Positions 42,290 to 50,528 of a DNA stretch of 64,000 nucleotides are shown here, piece by piece (the first letter of the stretch is position 1; each line of letters opens with the position of its first letter). The notes beneath the pieces were generated by a model that was given only the letters and a program-made list of their open reading frames with translations, searched no databases and was not told where the DNA came from. This stretch comes from Streptomyces plumbidurans (GTDB lineage Bacteria > Actinomycetota > Actinomycetes > Streptomycetales > Streptomycetaceae). The DNA is taken from NCBI RefSeq assembly GCF_019857225.1, contig NZ_JAFJSY010000028.1, positions 62,001 to 126,000 on the forward strand. Reading direction: 5' to 3'. The position numbers and the translations under genes are program-made.

Positions 42290-43319
42290 ACGGCCTCCAG
42301 TCCCCGAGGTGGGCGCGCGCGGTGTGCGCGGCGGCCTCCGACGTCGTCAGCTGCGGCCGGTTCTCCGGCACGGAGATCACCGCGCCGGGCCCCGCGTTGC
42401 GGTACTCGCGGAAGCGCATGGACTGCCAGGGGTAGGCGTCGCGCATGTTGGTGTACGGCGCGACCGGGTCGATGCCGGGACCGATCCAGGTGTCCCTGAC
42501 GACCAGGGACGGCCAGGCCGTCGTCTCGTACGTCGGCACCCAGGGCCGGGCCAGCTTGTACGCCGCGTCCTCGGCGCCGGAGGTGATGCGGGAGCGGACG
42601 GCGAGGATGCCGTGCGGGTTGGCGCGGGCGGTGGAGGGGGCGAAGACCATGCCCTTGGGGGTGAAGTCGACGTCCCGCTGCAGGGTGTGGAAGCGGCACT
42701 GCTCGAACACCGCGGTCGCCCGCCCGAAGACGAAGTCGACGTCGCCCTCGATGTAGCAGCGCCGGAAGTACTGGCGGTCGAAGGTGTCGAGTGCGGTCGT
42801 GTCGACGAAGAGCGTGTCCTGGTGGGCCGACAGCCGCACGTTCTCGAAGCGGGTGCGGTCGCCGTAGGTGTAGGCGGCCACCGCCTGGGTGCCGGTGATG
42901 TCCGGGTGGTCGGCGCGCAGCCAGTCATTGGCGAGGGTCAGGTCGCGGACGGTCAGGCCGGGGGCCGCGGAGGTGAAGGTGGCGGAGCCCGCGGTGCCGT
43001 AGGTGGTCCCGTCGGGCTTCTGCGTGCCGTTGGCGTGGTCGAAGACGATGACGGTGTCGCTGGGGTGTCGGCTCGCGCCGCGGATCGTCAACTCGGCCTT
43101 GTCGGCAGGCACGTTGACGACCTCGCGGTAGATGCCCGGGTGCACGACGATCGTCCGGCCGGGACCGTCGACGGCGTCCACGGCGGCCTGTACGGAGTCG
43201 CCGGGGCGCACGTGCAGGACGGGGCGGCGGGTGCCCGCGAGGGCGGGAGCGGCGGCGAGCGCGGTCGAAGCCGTGGTGAGGCCCGCGGCGAGGCCCGCCA
43301 GCAGGGTGCGCCGGCGCAT
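42276..43319 (-). CDS. Secreted pectinesterase (CE8), first paralogue
   Basis: A 347-aa beta-helix pectin methylesterase with an RRRTLLAGLAAG signal at the N-terminus. Catalytic residues are D168 in AHQDTLF and D195 in EGDVDFVFGRA, with GTQAVA near 143-148 and the Arg/Trp pocket in KLARPWVP. It de-esterifies methyl-galacturonate units so that the lyases can act. It begins one base after the stop of its paralogue at 43321; the two share most motifs, including PWQSMRF/PWQSQRF and SVPENRPQLT/TVPENRPQLT. Confidence 0.92.
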   Translation of the reverse strand: MRRRTLLAGLAAGLTTASTALAAAPALAGTRRPVLHVRPGDSVQAAVDAVDGPGRTIVVHPGIYREVVNVPADKAELTIRGASRHPSDTVIVFDHANGTQKPDGTTYGTAGSATFTSAAPGLTVRDLTLANDWLRADHPDITGTQAVAAYTYGDRTRFENVRLSAHQDTLFVDTTALDTFDRQYFRRCYIEGDVDFVFGRATAVFEQCRFHTLQRDVDFTPKGMVFAPSTARANPHGILAVRSRITSGAEDAAYKLARPWVPTYETTAWPSLVVRDTWIGPGIDPVAPYTNMRDAYPWQSMRFREYRNAGPGAVISVPENRPQLTTSEAAAHTARAHLGDWRPYELP

Positions 43320-43320
43320 G

Positions 43321-44451
43321 TCAGCAGGCCCCCTTCCATGGGGTCCAGTCGCCCAGGTAGGCGGCGCGGGTGGCCGACGCGGCCTGCTCGCGGGTGAGTT
43401 GGGGCCGGTTCTCCGGGACCGTGATCACGGCGCCGGGGCCGGTGTTGTGGTACTCGGCGAACCGCTGGCTCTGCCACGGGTACGCGTCCGACATGTTGGT
43501 GTAGGGCGCGACCGCGTCGATCCCGGCGCCGAGGTGGGTGTCACGGACGACGAGGCTCGGGCGGGCGGTGGTGTCGGAGCTGGGCACCCAGGGGCGGGCC
43601 AGCTTGTAGGCGGCGTCCGGGGCCTCGCTGCTCACCCGGCTCCGCGTCACCAGGTAGCCGCGCGGATCGGCCACCGCCGTGGAGGGCGCGAAGACGAAGC
43701 CGTAGGGGGGCGCGGCCAGGTCGGTGCGGTCCAGGGTGCGGAAGTGGCACTGCTCGTAGACCGCGGTCGCCCGCCCGAAGACGAAGTCGACGTCGCCCTC
43801 GACATAGCAGTGGGCGTAGTACTGGCGGGCGAAGGTGCCGAGCGCCATGGTGTCGGCGTAGAGGGTGTCCTGGTGGCCGAGGAAGCGGCAGTGGGTGAAG
43901 GCGCTGCGGTCTCCCTGCACCTTGACGGCCACCGCCTGCGTTCCCGTGATCTCCGGGTGCTGGGCGCGCAGCCAGTCGTTGGCGAAGGTGATCCAGCGGG
44001 CGGTGAATCCGTCGGCCTGCACGGTCGTGGTGGCGGACCCGGTCGTGCCGTAGGTGCCGCCGCCGGGCTTGGGCGTGCCGGCCGCGTTGTCGTACACGAT
44101 CACGACGTCGCGGGGGTCCTCGGAGGCGCCGATCCAGGTGGCTTCGGTGCGGGTGGTGTCGACGGCGACCGTCTCCCGGTAGACGCCGGGTGCGAGGACG
44201 AGGGTCCGGCCACTGCCGCTCGCCGCCGTCACGGCGGCCTGGACGGTGGTGAAGTCGCCGCGGCCGTGCGGGTCGACGTAGAGGGTGCCGGAGGTGAGAC
44301 GGCGTCTCGGGGAGCCGTAGCGGCCGAACGGGCGGGGGCCGCGGGCCGCGCGTGCGGGGACGGCCGCGAGGCCGAGCGCGGCGGTCGCACCGGCGCTCGC
44401 GACGAGGAATCGCCTTCTGGGCAGGGGTGGTTGAGGTCTGGGTGCGGGCAT
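43321..44451 (-). CDS. Secreted pectinesterase (CE8), second paralogue
   Basis: A 376-aa pectin methylesterase. A Tat-like signal (PRRRFLVASAGATAALGLA near 11-29) and a Pro/Arg-rich linker precede YVDPHGRGDFTTVQAA, the start of the beta-helix. Catalytic Asp195 is in GHQDTLYAD and Asp222 in EGDVDFVFGRA. It was produced by tandem duplication with the neighbouring CE8 gene, but is longer at the N-terminus. Different substrate patterns (blockwise versus random methyl groups) are possible but not shown. Confidence 0.92.
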   Translation of the reverse strand: MPAPRPQPPLPRRRFLVASAGATAALGLAAVPARAARGPRPFGRYGSPRRRLTSGTLYVDPHGRGDFTTVQAAVTAASGSGRTLVLAPGVYRETVAVDTTRTEATWIGASEDPRDVVIVYDNAAGTPKPGGGTYGTTGSATTTVQADGFTARWITFANDWLRAQHPEITGTQAVAVKVQGDRSAFTHCRFLGHQDTLYADTMALGTFARQYYAHCYVEGDVDFVFGRATAVYEQCHFRTLDRTDLAAPPYGFVFAPSTAVADPRGYLVTRSRVSSEAPDAAYKLARPWVPSSDTTARPSLVVRDTHLGAGIDAVAPYTNMSDAYPWQSQRFAEYHNTGPGAVITVPENRPQLTREQAASATRAAYLGDWTPWKGAC

Positions 44452-44548
44452 GCTGAAGCTCCTTGGGTGTGCGGCTCGTGCGGGTACGTCCTCGTGTGGG
44501 GGGGTGGGCCGGGACGGGGGTGTCCCGGCCGGTGCGGATGGGGTTGCG

Positions 44549-45862
44549 TCAGTGCAGGCGGCCCGCGCCCGCGCGGTGGTCGACGATCCCGGGGACCGCC
44601 CTGACCGGGTCGATCCGGGTGCGCAGGGTCGGCGTCCAGCCCGCGCCGGACCGCAGGATCTCGGTCGGCACCTCGGCGTTGTGGACGGCGATCAGATCGA
44701 CCCGCTTGCCGTTGACGTAGTTGTCGTCGGCGGTCAGCGGCGAGTCGTTCCACCGCTTGAGGATCGTCCCGGCGCCGATCCCGTCCGGCAGCGTGAACGC
44801 GTTGTGCTGCGCGACGAGTTGGGACTCCATGCCGATCCCGTAGCTGTAGCCGTAGCCGTCCTTGGCCACGAAGTGGTTGTTGTACGAGTCGACCTGCCCG
44901 AAGCGGACGCGCGGGGCCCGCTCCACCAGGTTGGAGAACAGGTTGTGGTGGAAGGTGACCTTGAGGTGGCCGCGGTCGACGGCGGCCGTGGAGGCGCTGT
45001 CGCTGTTGCCGATCAAAATCGTCTTGTCGTGGTCCTCGAAGACGTTCCAGGAGGCCGTGACGTAGTCGGCGCCCTTGACGATGTCGAGCTCGCCGTCGTG
45101 CTGCTCGTAGATCCGCCCGTAGTAGCTCGGCAGCGTGCTGTCGGGGTGGTCGCCGTCGGTGAACGTGTCGTGGTCCATCCACACGTGCGTGGAGCCGTAG
45201 ACGACCGCGCTGTCGTACTCGGAGTTCCAGTTGCCGTCGGCGGTGTCGGTCGGGTCCCACTGCGGGAAGCAGTCGAGCGGGCTCTCGAAGGCGAGGTTGC
45301 GCACGATGACGTTGTCGACGTCCTTGATCTGCAGGCTGGCGCCGTTGAAGCCGGCGTTCCTGCCGACCCCGATGATGGTGGTGTTGGCGGGCACGGTGGC
45401 CTTGATGTACGCGTCCTGGTTGGCGGCGGAGGCGCGGCGCAGGCCCTCGGGGCTGTCGTCGGGCTCGTCGTCCAGGGTCTTGTCGTGACCCCACACCGCG
45501 GGGTCGTACGTGGCGAGATAGGCGTCGAAGTCGTAGCCCGGCACCTGGAACGAGTCGCAGCTCGGCCCGTCGGCGTCGATGACGCCCTTCACCTTGATGA
45601 TCTTCGGTGCGCTGCCGCCGTCGGCCAGGGCGGCCTTGAAGCCGTCCCAGTCGGTGACGGTGTAGACGTGTGCGGCGTCGGCGGCCGCGCCGCCGGTGGT
45701 GCCGGTGCCGTAGGACCCCCAGCCGTCGTTCGCGCCCAGCACCTGCCGGGCGGGGTCACGGTGCTGGTCGTGCGCGGCGGCCGTGCCCGTCACGCCGAGC
45801 ACCAGGGCGGTGCATCCCACGAGCGACGCTATGACGCGTCCATGACATATCTGTGTACGCAC
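44549..45862 (-). CDS. Secreted pectate lyase, polysaccharide lyase family 1
   Basis: A 437-aa PL1 protein. The GTG at 45862 has GAGGAG nine bases upstream and opens a Sec signal (hydrophobic LVGCTALVLGVTGTAAA). Beta-helix landmarks are VIDADG, NTTIIGVG, VIVRNLAFESP and WMDHDTFTDGDHPDS (Ca2+-site Asp), then KVTFHHNLFSNLVERAPRVRFG with the catalytic Arg region. It cleaves de-esterified pectin by Ca2+-dependent elimination. The start lies 18 bp beyond the preceding gene's stop. Confidence 0.92.
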   Translation of the reverse strand: MRTQICHGRVIASLVGCTALVLGVTGTAAAHDQHRDPARQVLGANDGWGSYGTGTTGGAAADAAHVYTVTDWDGFKAALADGGSAPKIIKVKGVIDADGPSCDSFQVPGYDFDAYLATYDPAVWGHDKTLDDEPDDSPEGLRRASAANQDAYIKATVPANTTIIGVGRNAGFNGASLQIKDVDNVIVRNLAFESPLDCFPQWDPTDTADGNWNSEYDSAVVYGSTHVWMDHDTFTDGDHPDSTLPSYYGRIYEQHDGELDIVKGADYVTASWNVFEDHDKTILIGNSDSASTAAVDRGHLKVTFHHNLFSNLVERAPRVRFGQVDSYNNHFVAKDGYGYSYGIGMESQLVAQHNAFTLPDGIGAGTILKRWNDSPLTADDNYVNGKRVDLIAVHNAEVPTEILRSGAGWTPTLRTRIDPVRAVPGIVDHRAGAGRLH

Positions 45863-45879
45863 TGTGCGGCTCTCCTCGG

Positions 45880-46686
45880 TTACGCGGCCGGTGTGTCGGT
45901 CGCCTCGGGCCAGGTGATCCAGGACGTCGGAATCTCGTCGTGCAGCCGGACGACGTCGCGGGGCGCGAGTACCCGGGTGCGCAGCAACTCCCGCGCCACG
46001 AGCCGCGCCACGGCGATCGCGCCCGGCGGATTGAAGTGCGTGTTGTCCTGCTCGGTGGCGGTCCAGTTGAAGTAGACCTTCGTCTCCTCGACCCCGAGCC
46101 TCTGCCACAGCGCCAGCGACAGTGCCTCGATGTCGAGCAGCGGCACCCGCTCCCGCCCTGCGAGCGCACGCATCGCCGCCGGATACTCGCCATGCGTCGG
46201 TACGGCGTTCCCGTCCGCGTCGAACCTGCGGCGCTCGACCGGAGTGGCGAGCACGGGCCGGGCCCCGTGCGCCCGCGCTCCCTCGATGTACAGCCGCAGA
46301 TACTCCTGGTACGTCGTCCACGGCTCGGTGTACCGGGTCGGATCCTCGCTCTTCTCGTCGTTGTGCGCGAACTGCACGAGGAGAAAGTCCCCGGGCCGGA
46401 TCAGGTCGAGGATCGCATCGAGCCGCCCCTCGTCCACGAAACTCTTCGAACTGCGCCCGTTCACCGCGTGATTGGCGACAACAAGGCCCTTCCGCAGAAA
46501 GAACGGAAGCGCCATGCCCCACCCGGTCTCGGGAGCGGCATCCGCGTATTTCTGCGCGGCGGTGGAATCACCGGCGATATAGAGCGTGCGACGGCGCGAC
46601 GCCGCCTGCGCGTTGCCGACGCCCGAAAGGGCGAGAGGTACAGCGGCGGCTGCCGCCAGGCCGACCTGTCTTCGAGTAAGGGACAC
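45880..46686 (-). CDS. Secreted SGNH esterase, rhamnogalacturonan acetylesterase type (CE12)
   Basis: A 268-aa protein from the GTG at 46686, which has AAAGG about six bases upstream (a TTG at 46701 is the alternative). The Tat-like TRRQVGLAAAA signal leads into the SGNH fold: YIAGDSTAA with catalytic S41, NHAVNGRSSKSF (block II Gly/Asn), LVQFAHNDEK (block III Asn) and DNTHFNPPG (catalytic Asp/His). It deacetylates rhamnogalacturonan I. First gene of the six-gene pectin run. Confidence 0.88.
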   Translation of the reverse strand: MSLTRRQVGLAAAAAVPLALSGVGNAQAASRRRTLYIAGDSTAAQKYADAAPETGWGMALPFFLRKGLVVANHAVNGRSSKSFVDEGRLDAILDLIRPGDFLLVQFAHNDEKSEDPTRYTEPWTTYQEYLRLYIEGARAHGARPVLATPVERRRFDADGNAVPTHGEYPAAMRALAGRERVPLLDIEALSLALWQRLGVEETKVYFNWTATEQDNTHFNPPGAIAVARLVARELLRTRVLAPRDVVRLHDEIPTSWITWPEATDTPAA

Positions 46687-46728
46687 ACCAGTACCTTTCA
46701 AACATAGGTTGGAGGAGCTTGCCTCTTA

Positions 46729-46775
46729 GGGGCGCGGGGAACTGCGCGACCAGCCACAACCGACCGGCAGTCCCC
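46729..46775. repeat. Dispersed intergenic repeat, copy B
   Basis: The sequence from 46729 matches copy A (37320-37348) at 27 of 29 positions, then diverges. It lies in the gap between the sugar-binding-protein gene (end 46800) and the rhamnogalacturonan esterase gene. It therefore separates the transporter cluster from the secreted-enzyme run. Unlike copy A, its second hairpin arm is not well preserved. Confidence 0.65.
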
Positions 46776-46799
46776 CACAATCAGCAACCACCCGCAACC

Positions 46800-48137
46800 T
46801 CAGTGGTTCTGCTTCCAATCCCCCTGCGCCTTGTTCAACTGATCGGCGAGCGTGTCCAGAAAGTCCTTCACGCTCATCTTCCCGAGCAGCACCTTCTGGA
46901 AGTTCGGCTCGTTGTCGGACTTGGAGATCGTGTTCCAGTCCGGCAGGTAGTACGGCAGCTGCACGATCTTCGTGCCGTCACCGTTCAGCGCTTGCGCCGC
47001 GAGCTTCGTGGGCTCCGACTTCTGGATCCACGCATCCCCTGCGGCATCCGTGTTCGCGGGAATCTGCCCGGCGGACTCGTTGAACTTCGAGTTCTCCTCG
47101 TGCGAGACGGCGAACTCGATGAACTTCCAGGCGGCCGCCTTGTTCTTGCTGGACTTGAACAGGCTCATCCCGTCGACCGGGTTGGAGACCTGCACCCGAG
47201 TTCCGTCGGCCTGCGTCGGGTTGGGCAGGCCCCGGAACTTCCCGGCACCGAGCGCCTTCAGATGGTCCTGGTACGAACCGAGGTTGTGGCTCAGCATTCC
47301 GATGGTGCCGCTGTCCCACTGGGCGACCATCTTGGTGAAGTCGTTGTTGACGTCAGCGGACGGGGTGTCCTTCTTGTAGAGCGCGACGTACTTCTCCAAC
47401 GCGGCCACGTTCTTGGGGTCATTGACCGTCGTCTTGTCCCCGTTCCAGAACGAGGTGATCCCGCTCTGGCTGTACGCCGCGTCCAGCGCGGGCGCGATGG
47501 ATCCCTCACCGCCGCGAATGGTGAACCCGAACTCGTTCTTGCCCTTGTTCGTGAGCTTGTCGGCGGCCGTGTAGAACTTGTCCCAGGTCGTCGGCGCGTC
47601 CAGACCGGCCTTCTTGAACAGGTCGGTGCGGTACCACAGCGTTCCGTTGTTCGACGAGGTGGGGATCTGGTACAGCTTGTCGCCGCCGCCCGCGGCCTTG
47701 CTGCTGTCCACCAGGTTCTGGCTGAGCTTGCCGTTCAGCGAACTCTTCGACAGCCGGCTGTCCAGCGGCTCCAGCGCGCCCTGCACCGCGACCTCGGCGA
47801 GCATCGCGGTGCCCACGCCGCCGACGTCCGGGAGCCCGCCGCCCTGGATGGCGGTGTCGTACTTGGACTGGGCGCTCGCGGCGGGAATGCCGACGTAGTT
47901 GACCTTGATGTCCGGGTTCTTCTTCTCGAAGTCGGCGATGATCTCCTTCCAGATGTCGGTGCGGACACCGCCGTTGTTGTCCCAGAAGGTGATCTCGCCC
48001 TTGCCGGAGCCCTCGTTGCCCTTGTCCCCCGCGCTTCCGCTGCCGTCGTCGCCGCAGGCGGTGGCGGTCAGCGCGAGCACGGAGCCCAGGGCGACGGCGA
48101 CGGCCGCGCGCCTGCTTCTGCGGATGCTGCTCTTCAT
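46800..48137 (-). CDS. Carbohydrate-binding lipoprotein of ABC transporter (SBP family 1)
   Basis: A 445-aa exported lipoprotein: basic start, hydrophobic core and lipobox TATAC with Cys28, then a Gly/Ser/Asp linker. The mature part follows the sugar-binding pattern (EITFWDNNGGVRTDIWKEII, PTSSNNGTLWYRTDLFKKAGL, PTTWDKFYTAADKL and a C-terminal WNTISKSDNEPNFQKVL). It should deliver pectin-derived sugars to the permeases at 51780 and 52661. Its place at the far 3' end of the cluster, after the enzymes, is unusual; most such operons begin with it. No ATPase gene is present, so a shared MsiK-type ATPase is implied. Confidence 0.88.
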   Translation of the reverse strand: MKSSIRRSRRAAVAVALGSVLALTATACGDDGSGSAGDKGNEGSGKGEITFWDNNGGVRTDIWKEIIADFEKKNPDIKVNYVGIPAASAQSKYDTAIQGGGLPDVGGVGTAMLAEVAVQGALEPLDSRLSKSSLNGKLSQNLVDSSKAAGGGDKLYQIPTSSNNGTLWYRTDLFKKAGLDAPTTWDKFYTAADKLTNKGKNEFGFTIRGGEGSIAPALDAAYSQSGITSFWNGDKTTVNDPKNVAALEKYVALYKKDTPSADVNNDFTKMVAQWDSGTIGMLSHNLGSYQDHLKALGAGKFRGLPNPTQADGTRVQVSNPVDGMSLFKSSKNKAAAWKFIEFAVSHEENSKFNESAGQIPANTDAAGDAWIQKSEPTKLAAQALNGDGTKIVQLPYYLPDWNTISKSDNEPNFQKVLLGKMSVKDFLDTLADQLNKAQGDWKQNH

Positions 48138-48186
48138 TGGTCGGCTCTCTTCTTCTGGACGGACGGACATGCGAAGTGGTCGGGGG

Positions 48187-49686
48187 CTACAGGGAGTTGA
48201 TGCCGAAGTGCGTGAAGGTCGCCGCCCCGGCGTGACCCGTCCCGGTGGGCGCCAGCGCGAACAGGCCGAGCAGGGCGCCGACCCAGCGCCAGGGGGTGGC
48301 GGCGAACACGGGTCCCGAGGGGCGCGGGCCGTCCCCGAGGTCGTGGAAGAAGCGGCAGCGTGCTCCGGCGCCGATCTCGATGCGCAGGCGTACGCGGTGC
48401 CCGGGGGCGGGCAGCGGATGGGCGGCGTCCCGTTCGTGCTCCGCGACCGTCTCGGCGAACCGGTGAACCAGCCGGACCGTCCCGTCGGACTCCCGCTGGA
48501 GCCCGATCCATTCGTACGCGTCCCCGATTACCGCGAGTCCGGCGCGTGCTCCCGGTTCCTCGCTGTGCAGGGTGAGGTCCACCTCGACGGCGGACGGGGT
48601 GCCGGGCAGGCGTTGGGTGAGGATGTTCGGGAGCCGGCGCAGGTCGTGCGCGTCGGCGGAGCGGACGCAGGTCAGTCTGAGGCCGTCGCCGGAGTGCTGA
48701 GTGGCCCAGCCCGCCCGGGGGTTGGCGGTCCACGACCACTGGCGGCCGAAGCGTCCGCCGGGGAAGTCGTCGTCGGTGGCGGGCGCGGCGGGCGGTTGCG
48801 GGGGCAGCCCGGGATTCTCGTGCGCGGCGACGGGGGCGCCGTCGTTCCCGATCACCGGCCAGCCGTCCGCACCCCAGCGCATAGGCTGGAGGTGCACGAC
48901 CCGGCCGTAGGCGCCCTTGTGCTGGAAGTGCAGGAACCAGTCCTCGCCGGACGGGGTGCGCACCCAGCCGCCCTGGTGCGGCCCGTTGACGTCGGTGTCC
49001 TTCTGCTCCAGGACGATGCGCTCCTCGTAGGGCCCGAAGAAGCCGCGTGAACGCAGGGCGCCCTGCCAGCCGGTCTCGACACCCCCGGCCGGGGCGAGGA
49101 TCCAGAACCAGCCGTCGTGGCGATAGAGCTTGGGGCCTTCGAGGGTGAACCACCCCGGTATCCGGTCGCCGTCGACGATCACCTTGCCCTCGTCGAGGAG
49201 TTCGGTGCCGTCGGGGTGCATCCGGTGGCCGGTGAGGCGGTTCTTGACGCCGGAGCGTGACCTGGCCCAAGCGTGCACGAGATAGGCCTCGCCGGTCTCC
49301 TCGTCCCACAGCGGGCAGGGGTCGATGAGTCCCTTTCCGGCCTTGACCAGGTGCGGGCGGGTCCAAGGGCCGCGTATCTCGGGGGCGTTGACCTGGAAGA
49401 TGCCCTGGTCGGGGTCGCCCCAGTAGATCCAGAAGCGGTCCTCGTGGTGCCGGATCGAGGGTGCCCAGACCCCGCCGTCGTGGCGTGGGGTCCTGAACTC
49501 GGCGGCGGGTTCGAGGCGTTGCAGGGCGTGGCCGATCAGCGTCCAGTTGACCAGGTCGCGGGAGTGCAGCAGCGGCAGCCCCGGCACGCGGCCGAAGCTC
49601 GACGCGGCGAGGTAGAAGTCGTCGCCGACGCGGACGACGTCCGGGTCGGACCAGTCGGCGTTCAGGACGGGGTTGGTGTACGTCAC
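48187..49686 (-). CDS. Glycoside hydrolase family 43 (arabinosidase/xylosidase type)
   Basis: A 499-aa protein. The five-bladed propeller begins TNPVLNADWSDPDVVRVGDDFY (catalytic-base Asp14-Asp16 region), with VWAPSIRHHEDRFWIYW near 74-90, GLIDPCPLWD (pKa-modulating Asp) and GWFTLEGPKLYRHDGWF (acid Glu near 204). The C-terminal ~200 residues are a GH43 beta-sandwich (DDDFPGGRFGRQWSW onward). There is no signal peptide, so it acts on imported oligosaccharides, likely arabinan- or xylan-derived. The start overlaps the next gene's stop (ATGA). Confidence 0.9.
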   Translation of the reverse strand: MTYTNPVLNADWSDPDVVRVGDDFYLAASSFGRVPGLPLLHSRDLVNWTLIGHALQRLEPAAEFRTPRHDGGVWAPSIRHHEDRFWIYWGDPDQGIFQVNAPEIRGPWTRPHLVKAGKGLIDPCPLWDEETGEAYLVHAWARSRSGVKNRLTGHRMHPDGTELLDEGKVIVDGDRIPGWFTLEGPKLYRHDGWFWILAPAGGVETGWQGALRSRGFFGPYEERIVLEQKDTDVNGPHQGGWVRTPSGEDWFLHFQHKGAYGRVVHLQPMRWGADGWPVIGNDGAPVAAHENPGLPPQPPAAPATDDDFPGGRFGRQWSWTANPRAGWATQHSGDGLRLTCVRSADAHDLRRLPNILTQRLPGTPSAVEVDLTLHSEEPGARAGLAVIGDAYEWIGLQRESDGTVRLVHRFAETVAEHERDAAHPLPAPGHRVRLRIEIGAGARCRFFHDLGDGPRPSGPVFAATPWRWVGALLGLFALAPTGTGHAGAATFTHFGINSL

Positions 49687-50528
49687 TGGTTCACCGCCTT
49701 GCGCACCAGTGCCGCCGCTTCGTCCGGGCCCAGGCCGCCGTCGGCGACCACGGTGACCACGCGCCGCACGACCGTCTCACCGGGCGGGACCGGCAACCGG
49801 GCCTCGTGCGCCAACGACGAGCCCACGCCCGGGTATTCGGCGGCGCGCACGAACCACGGGTCTTGGCGGGTGGCATCGGTGGCCCCGGCGAAGACCAGGG
49901 TCCAGGTGCTGCCCGCGAGCGCGAGCCAGTCGGCCCGGGTGCCGTGCACCTCGGTCTCGCCCTCGCGGTCCGCGGTGAAGACGTGCGGTGCCAACTGCTC
50001 CTTGCGGGCCCGCCAGAAGAAGCCGCCGTAGGCGGCGCCGGGGCGTCCGTTGGTGGCGGGGCTGCCGATGGAGAGCAGGCCGGGGGTGACATTGGTCAGG
50101 GAGAAGGTGAAGTCCAACGCCCAGGCGGTGTCGGTGAGTTCGGTGGCCGCCACGGTGCGGCGCTCGCGCAGCAGCTCGGCGCCGGACGCCATCCACCGCA
50201 GCTCCTCGACGAAGCCGCCGGGTTCGCGCAGCTGGAAGGAGGTGTGGCGCTGGGCGCCGTGGTTGTCCAGCTCGGTGGGGCCCTGGTCGCGGACGAAGGT
50301 CCGTCCGCCCCAGAAGTTGTGACCCTCGACGTCGGGAACGGCGACACCGACGCCGAGGTGGTGGGTGTGGTCGGCGGGGCTCAGCTCGGTGACCGCCGTA
50401 CCGGCCAGAGTGGTCACGGGGTGCAGATACGGTCGCGGGGAGAGCCGGGCCGGCAGCTCGGGCCGGGTGACGCAGCGGCCGACCGGGCGGCCCGCGACGC
50501 GCAGCACGGGCGAGTCGTTGGTCGTCAT
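49683..50528 (-). CDS. PmoA-family (DUF6807) protein
   Basis: A 281-aa cytoplasmic protein of the PmoA-like/DUF6807 type seen in sugar-catabolism clusters. Landmarks are the N-terminal RPYLHPVTTLAG, DHTHHLGVGVAVPDVEGHNFWGG near 53-75 with clustered His, and a C-terminal PGETVVRRVVTVVADGG. Despite the name, a methane-oxidation role is not expected. The biochemical function is unknown. It is flanked by GH43 and a Gfo/Idh/MocA dehydrogenase with overlapping starts and stops, so it is probably part of the same pathway. Confidence 0.8.
   Translation of the reverse strand: MTTNDSPVLRVAGRPVGRCVTRPELPARLSPRPYLHPVTTLAGTAVTELSPADHTHHLGVGVAVPDVEGHNFWGGRTFVRDQGPTELDNHGAQRHTSFQLREPGGFVEELRWMASGAELLRERRTVAATELTDTAWALDFTFSLTNVTPGLLSIGSPATNGRPGAAYGGFFWRARKEQLAPHVFTADREGETEVHGTRADWLALAGSTWTLVFAGATDATRQDPWFVRAAEYPGVGSSLAHEARLPVPPGETVVRRVVTVVADGGLGPDEAAALVRKAVNQ

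Noticed and set aside
49683..50528. Methane monooxygenase subunit, from the family name PmoA
   Set aside because: The protein is soluble, His-rich and sits between GH43 and a sugar oxidoreductase. The name is a family label only.
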